48,000 bases of DNA from Pseudomonadota bacterium (GCA_026388245.1 JAPLKD010000125.1:1-48000); one strand, 5' to 3'; positions 6,565 to 15,443 are shown, counted from the first letter of the stretch. Notes: a model not told the origin generated them from the sequence alone. Numbers and translations are program-made.

Positions 6565-7551
6565 ATGGAGAATGCTCAAACCATTATGACAGAAGTAATG
6601 AATTTCATGAAAAGCCGTGTCGTCCTTACGGCTTCAGAACTCGATTTATTTACAAAACTTGATGAAAAACCTTTAACTGCAATAGAAATAGCGGAGATGT
6701 ACAGTTTTAATCTGAAGGGATTGACAAGGGTGCTTGATTGCCTTGTGGCCTTTGGTTTTGTCGAAAAGGAAGATAATCGTTATTCCAATGCAGAGAAAGG
6801 TGCTTTTTTCTCATCCCGCCATTCCGGGACTATTCTTCCCTTGGTGCTCCATTTTAACAGACTTTGGGATACCTGGAGTTTTCTTACCGATACTGTAAAA
6901 GGAAAGACAAACAGAAGACACAAGGTGATAACGGGATTGGATAAAAAGAGCAGGGAAGCCTTTATAGGGGCCATGCATGCCATTGGCCGGACTCTTTCAT
7001 ACGAAATTGCAAGTTCTTTTGACGTAAACCGCTTTGAGCGGATGCTCGATATCGGAGGGGCATCCGGTACTTACACAATGGCATTTCTCAGTAAGAATCC
7101 GAAGATGGAAGCTGTTCTTTATGACTTGAAGGAGGTGATACCCTTAGCAAAGAAGAGACTTGAATCTGAGGGTTTTCTCCATCGCGTGACACTTGTTGCA
7201 GGGGATTTTTATAAGGATGAACTCCCCGAAGGGTGCGATCTGGCGCTTCTCTCTGCCATCATCCACCAGAACAGCGCTGAAGAGAACTTAGAGCTATACA
7301 AAAAGATATTCATTGTATTGCGGCCCGGCGGAACATTGCTTATCAGAGACCATATTATGGATGAACCAAGGACAAACCCTCCCTCCGGGGCACTTTTTGC
7401 TATAAATATGCTTGTTAATACACATGGTGGGGATACTTATACTCTGGTTGAGGTTAAAGATACATTGAAAGCGGCCGGGTTTGTTGATATAAAACTGGTA
7501 AGGACTGGTGAAAAGATGGATTGCCTTGTAGAGGCAAAAAAACCTGTTTAG
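6565..7551 (+). CDS. SAM-dependent methyltransferase, O-methyltransferase-2 type
   Basis: A 328-residue protein with the two-part layout of class I O-methyltransferases related to hydroxyneurosporene/caffeate methyltransferases. The N-terminal winged-helix dimerisation domain is at residues ~10-90 (ELDLFTKL ... LVAFGFVEKE). A Rossmann domain follows with the SAM-binding motif MLDIGGASGTYTMAF near residue 165, and LLSAIIHQN carries the His usually used as general base. Good ribosome site GGAGAGG. Its stop is immediately followed by the start of the protease gene (no gap), so it may be the first gene of the amide-ligase operon. The acceptor is unknown. Confidence 0.85.
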   Translation: MENAQTIMTEVMNFMKSRVVLTASELDLFTKLDEKPLTAIEIAEMYSFNLKGLTRVLDCLVAFGFVEKEDNRYSNAEKGAFFSSRHSGTILPLVLHFNRLWDTWSFLTDTVKGKTNRRHKVITGLDKKSREAFIGAMHAIGRTLSYEIASSFDVNRFERMLDIGGASGTYTMAFLSKNPKMEAVLYDLKEVIPLAKKRLESEGFLHRVTLVAGDFYKDELPEGCDLALLSAIIHQNSAEENLELYKKIFIVLRPGGTLLIRDHIMDEPRTNPPSGALFAINMLVNTHGGDTYTLVEVKDTLKAAGFVDIKLVRTGEKMDCLVEAKKPV

Positions 7552-8091
7552 ATGCTTGTGTACAGCGCAATGACAAAACAGTTTACTTTACCTGCAATGG
7601 TCAAGAGATGTATTTTGCTGATTTTGATTGTTATTTTTTTGCATTCGTTGTTTACGATAACAATGGCCAACGACAAAATCATCATCGGTACTGTTGAAGA
7701 TGTAATTCTCCTGCCATGGGGTGTAAAATTACCTGCCCGTATTGACACGGGAGCAGCGACATCTTCACTTGATGTCCGGAATCTGACAATAAAAGATGAT
7801 AGTATGGCTGAATTCTATTTGCCCGAAAAGTATGGGGGGCTCAAACTCTGTCTCCCTATTGTTGACTGGCGGACAGTAAAGTCTGCAGGTGAAGTGAAAA
7901 AAAGGCCTGTAGTAGAGATGGAAATCTGTATCGGTTCAAAACGTTTTCGTGCACAGGTGAACCTCAACAACCGGTCAAAAATGACACACCCTATGTTAAT
8001 CGGACGAAATATCCTGAAAGAGTCATTCCTTGTAGATACTACACGGAGTAAGTGTGTACCGCCTGCCTGTCCTGAGGCTTCGCAAAAGTGA
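7552..8091 (+). CDS. Retropepsin-like aspartic protease (COG4067, Zn_protease family), secreted
   Basis: Up to 179 residues. A signal peptide-like run (KRCILLILIVIFLHSLFTIT) lies near the start, followed by the retropepsin motif LPARIDTGAATSSLDV with the single catalytic Asp, and near the end PMLIGRNIL, the family's second conserved block. The old name ATP-dependent zinc protease is misleading; the active site is that of aspartic retropepsins. Starts at 7552, 7570 or 7597 are all possible; 7597 gives the tidiest signal peptide. The protein should act in the periplasm. It is followed with a GTGA overlap by the membrane transglutaminase-like gene and then an ATP-grasp ligase, its regular companions. 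Confidence 0.85.
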   Translation: MLVYSAMTKQFTLPAMVKRCILLILIVIFLHSLFTITMANDKIIIGTVEDVILLPWGVKLPARIDTGAATSSLDVRNLTIKDDSMAEFYLPEKYGGLKLCLPIVDWRTVKSAGEVKKRPVVEMEICIGSKRFRAQVNLNNRSKMTHPMLIGRNILKESFLVDTTRSKCVPPACPEASQK

Positions 8092-9623
8092 GGCGATTTA
8101 CCACTATATTAGTAATCTTGCTTTTTATTTTTTCTGCTGCAATTATTGTTTACCGTGTTGTCCGGCTTGGTTATCCGGTCATTCCGGCAGCGCCAGGCCA
8201 AACATGGCACCTCTCCATCGATGCCCATGTTAAAAATAACGGCAAAGGGATTGACATATCAATGGGAATCCCCATCGACTACCCCTGGCGGATGCTCGTT
8301 GAGGAGAAAATATCTTCCGGAACACTGAATTTCAATATCCTTAATGAAGGGCAGAACAGGTTTGGCGTCTGGTCAGGCCAGGAGGGAAGAGTTCCAGGGG
8401 AAGAAATGATATTTTATCATGCCACGGTCCTTTCGCGCCCTAAACGCTTTTATAAAGCCGTACTGCCAGATTCAAAAGCATATCTGTTTTCGGGAGGAGA
8501 TATAGAAAAGGCCATTGCGAGACGCTTGACAGACAAATGGGACAACCTTCCATTACATGAGAGGATAACTGCCATTGCAGGGACTGTATCAGGAACATGG
8601 GGAACACCTTCCCCCGATAGGGGAGATATGAATGCATGGGCTAAGGTAAAAGAAAAATATGGCAATGCAAAGGCACTTTTAATGTTATGCCAGAGCGCAA
8701 ATATTCCGGCACGCCAATCAGAAGGGCTTTTTCTCAGACAGAGTGTAACGGATAAATTGTCAAAATGGATAGAGGCATGGGATGGCAAAAGGTGGTTGAA
8801 CGTGTGGGTCGAAACCGGGGATATTTATCAGGATTATACTTCATTCCTTCCGCTTGTCAATGGCGGTGCCCCTGCGGTCCGGTTGACAAATGGCGAAATC
8901 AGGGATATACGCTGGGTTCTGGTCAAATACGTTACAGACCGGTGGAGCTTACATGCTGAGCGTACAACGCGATCAAAGAGTTTTCTTGACGCCTGGTCGC
9001 TTTTCGGGCTGCCACCTGAGTTTCAGAGGACATTCCGGATACTCCTGCTTGTTCCTATTGGTGCGCTCATGATCAGCGTGCTCCGCAATATTGTCGGCTT
9101 CCCGACATTCGGCATTTTTATGCCCGTGCTTATGGCGCTTTCTTTCAGAAACACGGGGCTTATCTATGGTCTTGGGATATTTTTCGGTGTTATTCTTCTT
9201 GGATACATTGTACGCAGTTTCCTGGATAAGCTCAGGCTTCTCCTCGTGCCGCGCATGTCAGTCATGCTGACACTCGTCATCGGCGGTTTTACTATTCTTG
9301 CCCTCATCGGGAATAAATATGGATTAAGGGAATTTATGGCAGTAGGCCTCCTTCCCTTTGTAATCCTCACCATGACCATTGAAAGGTTTTTTGTCCTTGT
9401 TGAAGAATCGGGAACATTGGAGGCCTTCAGGACTGCCTGCGGAAGTGCTGCCGTGTCAGTACTGACCTATGTGATTATAAGTTGGGAACCACTGCAACTG
9501 ACATTTTTTGTCTATCCGGAACTTCTCATGGCAATAGTAGGTATTCAAATCCTCATAGGCCGCTATACAGGTTACAGAATTTCCGAGTTTATTCGTTTCC
9601 GCGCCATAAAAGGTTCACGATGA
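8088..9623 (+). CDS. Inactive transglutaminase-like protein with C-terminal multi-pass membrane domain
   Basis: A 511-residue membrane protein starting at GTG 8088 (overlap with the protease stop). An N-terminal anchor (residues ~3-25) is followed by a periplasmic region in which residues ~150-260 resemble a transglutaminase domain (ANIPARQSEG, then WIEAWDGKRWLNVW). The catalytic Cys and His positions do not carry Cys and His, consistent with the family description as inactive, so it may bind rather than cleave peptides. Residues ~320-500 contain about seven hydrophobic helices. It sits between a retropepsin and an ATP-grasp ligase, overlapping both, which implies tightly coupled production. 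Confidence 0.82.
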   Translation: MRRFTTILVILLFIFSAAIIVYRVVRLGYPVIPAAPGQTWHLSIDAHVKNNGKGIDISMGIPIDYPWRMLVEEKISSGTLNFNILNEGQNRFGVWSGQEGRVPGEEMIFYHATVLSRPKRFYKAVLPDSKAYLFSGGDIEKAIARRLTDKWDNLPLHERITAIAGTVSGTWGTPSPDRGDMNAWAKVKEKYGNAKALLMLCQSANIPARQSEGLFLRQSVTDKLSKWIEAWDGKRWLNVWVETGDIYQDYTSFLPLVNGGAPAVRLTNGEIRDIRWVLVKYVTDRWSLHAERTTRSKSFLDAWSLFGLPPEFQRTFRILLLVPIGALMISVLRNIVGFPTFGIFMPVLMALSFRNTGLIYGLGIFFGVILLGYIVRSFLDKLRLLLVPRMSVMLTLVIGGFTILALIGNKYGLREFMAVGLLPFVILTMTIERFFVLVEESGTLEAFRTACGSAAVSVLTYVIISWEPLQLTFFVYPELLMAIVGIQILIGRYTGYRISEFIRFRAIKGSR

Positions 9624-10567
9624 TCCTCGATACAATCCGTAGTATGAGGACATCCGGCATCCTTGGCATGAACAACCGGAATACAGAGTATATAATGGCC
9701 TTCAACCCCCGGTCTTCTTTTCCACTTGTAGACAATAAGGTATTAACAAAAAAACTTGCCATGGAGCACGGGATACCCACGCCAACCCTCTATCATGTCG
9801 TCCTTCATCATGGTGGAATTTCAGAACTGAAAACACTCCTCAAAGACCACCGGGAGTTTGTTGCCAAGCCAGCACGCGGCTCCGGGGGAAGCGGAATAGT
9901 GCTCATTATCAATCATACCGAAGAAACTTATGTTACACAGAGCGGGAAAGAAATCCCCTGGGAGGATTTTTCGTATCATATATCGGGTATCCTTTCGGGT
10001 ATTTACTCCCTTGAAGGATTGGAAGATGATGCCATCATTGAATCCCTTATCCATCCAGCCCCTGTATTTGCCGATGTGACCTACCAGGGGGTGCCTGATA
10101 TACGGATTATTGTCTATAGAGGTGTTCCTGTGATGTCTATGGTCAGGCTGCCAACAAAGGCTTCTGATGGGAAGGCCAATCTGCACCGTGGGGCCATCGG
10201 CGCAGGAATTAATTTTAAAGACGGTATCACCTTAACGGCCGTCCACCATTCAAATCTCATTACCCATCACCCGGATACAGGCAACCCCGTGAACGGAATT
10301 AAAATACCTTATTGGGAAAAAATGCTTCTTATTGCGGCAAAGGCTGCAGATATGACCGATCTTGGCTACATTGGCGCGGATCTTGTGATTGATAGTGAGC
10401 GGGGTCCGGTCCTTCTCGAATTAAATGCACGTCCGGGTCTTGCAATCCAGTTGGCCAATGGCAGTGGTCTTTTGAAACGCCTCAAGACGGTAGAAGCGGC
10501 GCCCCAAAATGTATTCGAGACACCGGAGACACGGGTCGCCTGGGCAATTGAGAACTTCGGAATATAA
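9620..10567 (+). CDS. RimK-type ATP-grasp amide ligase (alpha-L-glutamate ligase-like)
   Basis: A 315-residue ATP-grasp protein. Visible elements: N-terminal pre-ATP-grasp part with the DNKVLTKKLAMEHGIPTPT segment, the flexible nucleotide loop VAKPARGSGGSGIVL, and LVIDSERGPVLLELNARPGL with the metal-binding E-x-N pattern. Such enzymes join an amino acid to a carboxylate using ATP. The start at 9620 is chosen because it overlaps the previous stop (ATGA); a longer frame from 9482 would run through the membrane gene. Whether it adds glutamate, and to which peptide or metabolite, is unknown. The adjacent protease could reverse or trim the product. Confidence 0.85.
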   Translation: MILDTIRSMRTSGILGMNNRNTEYIMAFNPRSSFPLVDNKVLTKKLAMEHGIPTPTLYHVVLHHGGISELKTLLKDHREFVAKPARGSGGSGIVLIINHTEETYVTQSGKEIPWEDFSYHISGILSGIYSLEGLEDDAIIESLIHPAPVFADVTYQGVPDIRIIVYRGVPVMSMVRLPTKASDGKANLHRGAIGAGINFKDGITLTAVHHSNLITHHPDTGNPVNGIKIPYWEKMLLIAAKAADMTDLGYIGADLVIDSERGPVLLELNARPGLAIQLANGSGLLKRLKTVEAAPQNVFETPETRVAWAIENFGI

Positions 10568-10653
10568 CATGCGGGACTGTTAAATTAGCTTTAAATTCCG
10601 TATGTTTTATGTTAGTAATGTGTCGATATTTAAACGTTTTTTGGTGAGGAGAG

Positions 10654-11913
10654 ATGGAAAAACTAAGGACTTTACGCGGATTCAGGGATGTTTTTGGTGA
10701 GGAGATACAGAAGTTCAATCTTATTGAAAATGTTTCAAGGAAATATTTTAATCTTTTTGGGTTCAAGGAAATTGAAATACCTGTGCTTGAAAAGACCGAA
10801 CTTTTTGTGAGGAGTATAGGTGATACGACGGATATTGTTGAAAAAGAAATGTTTACCTTTGTTGATCTGGGGGGTGATTCAGTTACCCTGCGGCCTGAGG
10901 CTACAGCAGGGATGGTGAGGGCTTATCTCCAGGAAGGGCTGTATGCAAAGGAGAGGATATCGAAAGTATTTACCATAGGCTCCATGTTCAGACATGAAAG
11001 GCCTCAGAAGGGGAGGTACAGGGAGTTTCACCAGGTTGACGTGGAGTCATTCGGGACAGATGACCCCCTGATTGATGCGGAACTTCTCTGGATGATCACG
11101 CTTATCCTCAAGGAACTTAATGTAGCCGAGTATACCGTTGAAATCAACAGCGTGGGCTGCAAAGAATGCCGTGAATCCTTTAGGGATGAACTTGTGTCAT
11201 ATTTTGAAACAAAAAAAGACCATCTCTGCGAGGACTGTCTCCGCCGTCTGGAGAGAAACCCTCTGAGAATATTTGACTGCAAGAATTCTCAATGTATTGA
11301 TGTTACTCAGAGCTCACCCTTTCTTTTTGATTCGCTGTGTGAGGGTTGCCAGACACATTTTGAAACCTTCTTGAAGCACTTAAATGACTTTAACATTGTT
11401 ATTAACATCAACAAAAGGCTCGTGAGGGGCCTTGATTATTACTCTAAAACGGTTTTTGAAATAACATCCGGTGACCTTGGCGCCCAGAAGGCGTTCGTTG
11501 CAGGTGGGCGTTACAATAATCTCGTTGAAGAAATGGGTGGACCATCCACGCCCGCTATCGGCTTCGCAATAGGTGTTGAAAGACTTGCTTTGATTACTTC
11601 AATTGATGCTTTGTCCGGAAAACCTTCTTATTTCTTTGCATATGTCGGCGAAGAGGCAAAAAATTACCTTGTGCCAATCCTGAGGTCATTTATCAGTGAA
11701 GGGTTATCCTTTAACTATGCGTATGAAGGCAAATCGTTGAAGTCCCAGATGCGTTTTGCGGATAGCCTCTGTGCGGATTATGTTTTGATTCTGGGGGACG
11801 ATGAGATTGCAAAAGGGATAATTGTCATGAGAGATATGCGGAACAAAAACCAGCATGAATTATCTCTGGACCCCCAAGGGCTTGCAAAAGCAGTTTTAAA
11901 ATTAACCCTTTAA
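10654..11913 (+). CDS. hisS: Histidyl-tRNA synthetase
   Basis: A 419-residue class II synthetase. Motif 2 appears as GSMFRHERPQKGRYREFHQ, the histidine-specific region as VRGLDYYSKTVFEI, and motif 3 near GGRYNNLVEEMGG ... AIGVERL, followed by the ~90-residue anticodon-binding domain. It charges tRNA-His in the cytosol. Start ATG has GGTGAGGAG upstream. The middle part contains a small Cys cluster (CKECRE, CEDC, CEGC), seen in many bacterial HisRS. Its 3' end overlaps the convergent Gate-domain gene by 12 bases. Confidence 0.95.
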   Translation: MEKLRTLRGFRDVFGEEIQKFNLIENVSRKYFNLFGFKEIEIPVLEKTELFVRSIGDTTDIVEKEMFTFVDLGGDSVTLRPEATAGMVRAYLQEGLYAKERISKVFTIGSMFRHERPQKGRYREFHQVDVESFGTDDPLIDAELLWMITLILKELNVAEYTVEINSVGCKECRESFRDELVSYFETKKDHLCEDCLRRLERNPLRIFDCKNSQCIDVTQSSPFLFDSLCEGCQTHFETFLKHLNDFNIVININKRLVRGLDYYSKTVFEITSGDLGAQKAFVAGGRYNNLVEEMGGPSTPAIGFAIGVERLALITSIDALSGKPSYFFAYVGEEAKNYLVPILRSFISEGLSFNYAYEGKSLKSQMRFADSLCADYVLILGDDEIAKGIIVMRDMRNKNQHELSLDPQGLAKAVLKLTL

Positions 11914-12321
11914 CAGTTTGCTTTTGTGTATTAAGTACGTCAGAATAAGCGCAAGGGCAAACCTGAAGGCGACCAGGATAAAATCATTCGCGCCGATTAC
12001 AACAAAGATCAAAGTATCTTCTATCATGGCATGACAGATTGAGAGAAAAAGAAGGATGAGAAAAGCCTCTCTTTTACTTATATTGGATGTTTTTATGGAA
12101 TAAATGATGATACCGGCGCCATACGTTAATCCGATAATAATCCCTGTAATGAGAGGCACCAAACCGTTATGGGTTATTCCAAATACAGAAAAGCGTATTT
12201 TTTCGATCTGTGACTGTTTGTGCTTGAGAAACTCATAAAAAATCGTCAAGGGCAGTATGATGACGAAAAGTTTGAGTATCAGGCTGAACGAATCTTTTAA
12301 TGCTACTAAAATAATTTCCAT
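11902..12321 (-). CDS. Nucleoside-recognition (Gate) domain membrane protein, second half
   Basis: A 139-residue membrane protein with about four hydrophobic helices and a Gate-domain-like core (GLVPLITGIIIGLTYGAG ... ISKREAFLILLFLSICHAMI). It overlaps the preceding gene by 16 bases. The two together resemble the SpmA/SpmB-type split Gate pairs or the two halves of a FeoB/nucleoside-transporter Gate module. This organism shows no sign of sporulation in the window. Substrate unknown. Confidence 0.7.
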   Translation of the reverse strand: MEIILVALKDSFSLILKLFVIILPLTIFYEFLKHKQSQIEKIRFSVFGITHNGLVPLITGIIIGLTYGAGIIIYSIKTSNISKREAFLILLFLSICHAMIEDTLIFVVIGANDFILVAFRFALALILTYLIHKSKLLKG

Positions 12322-12740
12322 AATAGATTAAGCAAAATCCCTGAAAGCAGACTAAAAAATATTCTTGCGGCGAGCATAATCCACCCGTTTACGCCTGTTT
12401 TCTGTGTCACCGGTGTTTCCACGGGAAGTGCATGCGAGATACCGAGCATCAATGCCATAATGGTAATATCCTTTGTAGACAGGTTGAGTGGTGTCAGGAC
12501 CGCAATGGCTGCATAGAGATTGATGAGATATCCTGCGATAAGACCCAGTGCAGCCTCGCCTGGCAATCCGAATAAGCCCATAAAAGGCCTGAAAAATCTG
12601 CTGATTATATCAATTAGCCCGAAATATTTTATGAACTCGATGGCGATGTAACATGGCACAATAACCTTGGCCATTACAAGGATGATCGAAAGACCGTTGA
12701 GGATACCTTTTTTAAGAGTGGTATATACGAATCCTGTCAT
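12306..12740 (-). CDS. Nucleoside-recognition (Gate) domain membrane protein, first half
   Basis: A 144-residue membrane protein with GLPGEAALGLIAGYLINLYA, a Gate-domain core, and MALMLGISHALPVETPVTQKTG, matching the HALPVE-like motif of this family. Its partner follows with a 16-base overlap, so the two are likely to form one complex. Upstream (12741-12892) there is only a heptameric repeat array. Confidence 0.75.
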   Translation of the reverse strand: MTGFVYTTLKKGILNGLSIILVMAKVIVPCYIAIEFIKYFGLIDIISRFFRPFMGLFGLPGEAALGLIAGYLINLYAAIAVLTPLNLSTKDITIMALMLGISHALPVETPVTQKTGVNGWIMLAARIFFSLLSGILLNLLWKLF

Positions 12741-12745
12741 AAGAT

Positions 12746-12857
12746 CAGTGAATAGTGGTAAAGGCAGTGAATAGTGAACAGTAAAATCAGAAGGTTAGAG
12801 GGTTTGAAGTTTAGAGGGTTAGCCAAACATCCAATCATCTAAACCTCTAATCATCTG
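12746..12857. repeat. Heptameric repeat array with complementary second half
   Basis: Sixteen units keep a 7-base phase without a break, from cagtgaa and gtgaata types through ttagagg, gtttaga, gggttag to ccaaaca, tccaatc, atctaaa, cctctaa. The second half is roughly the reverse complement of the gtttaga/gggttag section, so transcripts could fold into a long imperfect hairpin. A near copy of this arrangement lies at 39794. Confidence 0.85.
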
Positions 12858-12892
12858 TCTTTTGGACGGCCGGGAACTGTGAACATTTAGTT

Positions 12893-14080
12893 TCATTGAC
12901 TATACTCGAAGCCCAGGAGGAAAACGTGCGCAAAGTTTGTGTATTTGCCGTTTAGTCCTTGAATGTATGAATTTCGGTCATCAAAAAATGTTGCCTGATA
13001 TCCGAAGTTTACTTTAAAGGCGTCTTTTCTCAATGTTCCCCCGAGGGTAAAAATATTCCTCGTACTATCAGGCATTTCGGGCCCAAGCGTTTTCCCTGGA
13101 ACAGGGGTCTTGTCGTACATGTATCCACCCCTGATATCGAAAAATCTGTTCAGGGTGTAGTTTGCGCCGAACGCAATAGTCGGCGTATTGTGCCAGTTTT
13201 TGTATATAAATGCATTTGCCATCCCGTTATCGGATGTGATTTTGTAGCTGCTCATAGAAGACCACCCTGTATAGAGTATATCCCCTTCAAGGGTAAGTCC
13301 GCCGATCTTTTTTGATAAACCGGCAACGGCAATGAAGGGCAGGGTAAATGTTGTCGATGCACCAGTGCCGCTGGAAGTCAAGGGTGGCGGAAGAGAGAAG
13401 AAGGCTTTCCCGTTAAACCTGATCTCTGTAGAACTTCTGTAGGTAAACGATAACGTGTAGTCTGCAGGGAGTTTAATGGCAACCCCGGCATTATAGCCAA
13501 TACCGTCTCCATCGCCGGTAAGTTTTGTAGTGCCATCAGGCAACCCCGGGGCTACAAATATAGCCTGTTTCATTGTTACCGAGCTTGTTACATAAGAAAG
13601 ACCGAAGCTGAAAGAAAAATTATCATTTGCTTTAAAAGCAAATACAGGATTAACATAGGTTGTCCTGAGTTCCGCAAAAGTGCTGTAACGGCTGCCAGCC
13701 CAATCTTGCGGCCATTCAGTGGATAAACCAAAGGGCGAATAGACACCAACCCCGAAAGACATATTGCCATGGGTGTATTTTGCAAAAAATGCGGGCAGAT
13801 GGTGTGTTTCTGTCTTTGCATAATAACGTTTTCCTGTTGTTGGATCTTCGTATCGCATATTTGGTGCAATCATAGTGTCATTAACAGACATTCCAAAACC
13901 TTTTTGGAAAACGAGCATTGCAGGGTTATAAAACACAGCAGAAGGATTATCTATGGAAGATGTTACGGCCATTCCCATGCCGTTTGCTTTTGCATCCTGG
14001 TTGTAAATGAGAAAGGCGGCTCCGAAGACATCAAGAGGTATTAAAAAGAGAAAAAAAAATAAAATAAATGCCTTTTTCAC
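12893..14080 (-). CDS. OmpP1/FadL/TodX-family outer membrane channel
   Basis: A 395-residue protein if started at GTG 14080, which has GGAGG six bases upstream and yields a clear signal peptide (KKAFILFFFLFLIPLDVFGA). The mature start AAFLIYNQDAKANGMGMAV is the characteristic N-terminal plug segment of FadL-like barrels, and the end (FLLGFEYSQ) is barrel-like. These proteins pass hydrophobic compounds such as fatty acids or aromatics through the outer membrane. A longer frame to 14200 is rejected because it lacks a ribosome site and would bury the signal peptide. Confidence 0.88.
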   Translation of the reverse strand: MKKAFILFFFLFLIPLDVFGAAFLIYNQDAKANGMGMAVTSSIDNPSAVFYNPAMLVFQKGFGMSVNDTMIAPNMRYEDPTTGKRYYAKTETHHLPAFFAKYTHGNMSFGVGVYSPFGLSTEWPQDWAGSRYSTFAELRTTYVNPVFAFKANDNFSFSFGLSYVTSSVTMKQAIFVAPGLPDGTTKLTGDGDGIGYNAGVAIKLPADYTLSFTYRSSTEIRFNGKAFFSLPPPLTSSGTGASTTFTLPFIAVAGLSKKIGGLTLEGDILYTGWSSMSSYKITSDNGMANAFIYKNWHNTPTIAFGANYTLNRFFDIRGGYMYDKTPVPGKTLGPEMPDSTRNIFTLGGTLRKDAFKVNFGYQATFFDDRNSYIQGLNGKYTNFAHVFLLGFEYSQ

Positions 14081-14274
14081 TTTAAGCCTCCGTTCGTATG
14101 AATCTAAAGCAATAAAGTTAAACTCGAAAAAACTTTGAATACCAAAATTCTTGTAAATATTAAACGTTGATAACCGGCAAGTATTCAGTCTAATTACCAT
14201 TTAAGGTTGAAAAAAACAATATATAAAAATTTTTGTGTAGCCATTTTATTTTTAATTTAATAAAATAGGTTTTA

Positions 14275-15198
14275 ATGATCTATACAATTACACTAAGCCC
14301 TTCCCTTGATAGAATCATAGATATTGAGGAACTCATATATGATGATATCAATAAGATTGAAGAAGAGAGAAGGAAGGCCGGCGGCAGGGGTATTGACGTC
14401 TCCCGCGTTATAAGGGAGCTTGGCGGGCAGAGCATTGCACTCGGTTTTATCGGTGGGTACGATGGTTTAGAATTAGAGGGAAGGCTCGTCAATGAAGGTA
14501 TTATATGTGATTTTACAAGAATAAATAGTGAAACGCGAACAAATAATATTGTATACCAGAGAAAAAAGAAATTGCAAACGCTTTTGAGTGCCTACGAACC
14601 AGAGGTCGACCCGCTTGAAATTGCTTCATTTTTCAATAAAATCAAAGAGATACCGAGGCACAGTCATGTTGTAATTAGCGGAAATATGCCCAAGGGAGTA
14701 AATGAGAATTTTTATGCGCAAATGATTATTACATTGAAGGAGAAAGGGGCAAGGGTAATCCTTGATACAGATGGTGAGGCGCTGAGAAGAGGCGTAGATG
14801 CCGGTCCATACTTAATCAAACCAAATATCCATGAGTTCGGCAGACTTGTGGAAAACAATGTATCGAGCGTAGAAGAAATTATTAACTATGCAAAACAATA
14901 TCAAAATGTAGTAGAATATATTGTTGTATCTATGGGCGTGAGGGGAGTCGTGGGAATTAACAGGAATGAATATTATTTAGCAACTCCCCCAAAAATTAAG
15001 GTGAGGAGTTCTGCTGGTGCCGGTGACTCGCTTGTAGCGGGGATTGTTTATGCTATGAGTGAAGGCCGGACATTTGAAGATGCTATTACACTGGGGGTTG
15101 CATGCGGGACTGCTTCAACACTGAATTCCGGCAATGAGTTGTGTAAGTGGGAGGATATTGAAATTATTAAAAAAGATGTAATTATTAAAAAAATTTAA
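14275..15198 (+). CDS. PfkB-family sugar kinase (1-phosphofructokinase/tagatose-6-phosphate kinase type)
   Basis: A 307-residue ribokinase-like enzyme. The N-terminal GGRGIDVSRVIRELGG and C-terminal SSAGAGDSLVAGIVYA (anion hole and catalytic Asp) are typical of the FruK/LacC/PfkB branch. It phosphorylates a sugar phosphate with ATP. There is no phosphotransferase system gene nearby, so a role as a glycolytic 6-phosphofructokinase (PfkB) is as likely as fructose-1-phosphate use. The upstream gap to the divergent FadL gene is very AT-rich and should carry the promoters. Confidence 0.88.
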   Translation: MIYTITLSPSLDRIIDIEELIYDDINKIEEERRKAGGRGIDVSRVIRELGGQSIALGFIGGYDGLELEGRLVNEGIICDFTRINSETRTNNIVYQRKKKLQTLLSAYEPEVDPLEIASFFNKIKEIPRHSHVVISGNMPKGVNENFYAQMIITLKEKGARVILDTDGEALRRGVDAGPYLIKPNIHEFGRLVENNVSSVEEIINYAKQYQNVVEYIVVSMGVRGVVGINRNEYYLATPPKIKVRSSAGAGDSLVAGIVYAMSEGRTFEDAITLGVACGTASTLNSGNELCKWEDIEIIKKDVIIKKI

Positions 15199-15257
15199 TT
15201 TACTTATGTTGAATGTTGTAATAATATCTAATTAACAATGAAAGGAGGTGAAATTAG

Positions 15258-15428
15258 ATGAAAAAGCTCTTGGTGTTATTTATAGCCCTTACATTTTTTG
15301 CAAGTTTTTCATTAATGGGTTGCGGCCCGTCGGCTGAGCCACCAAAACCAGCTCCAAAAGAGGAGGCAAAACCAGCGGCACCGGCTCCAGAGAAAGCGGC
15401 ACCGGCTCCAGCACCGGCGAAAAAGTAG
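15258..15428 (+). CDS. Small Pro/Ala-rich lipoprotein
   Basis: A 56-residue frame with a strong AAAGGAGGTG ribosome site. Lys-Lys start, hydrophobic segment, then lipobox LMGC at about residue 22, so the mature lipoprotein is only about 35 residues of Pro, Ala, Lys and Glu (PAPEKAAPAPAPAKK). It lies just upstream of the Pal-like lipoprotein, whose N-terminal linker has the same Pro/Ala style, suggesting a shared origin or a joint envelope role. I know no named family. Confidence 0.75.
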   Translation: MKKLLVLFIALTFFASFSLMGCGPSAEPPKPAPKEEAKPAAPAPEKAAPAPAPAKK

Positions 15429-15443
15429 TGTTTTTATTTTTTG

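Noticed and set aside
9482-9619. Upstream extension of the ATP-grasp ligase
   Set aside because: It runs through the membrane gene in another frame; the ATGA overlap at 9620 is the natural start.
14081-14200. N-terminal extension of the FadL-family gene
   Set aside because: It would place about 40 residues before a clear signal peptide, while GTG 14080 has a GGAGG site at proper distance.
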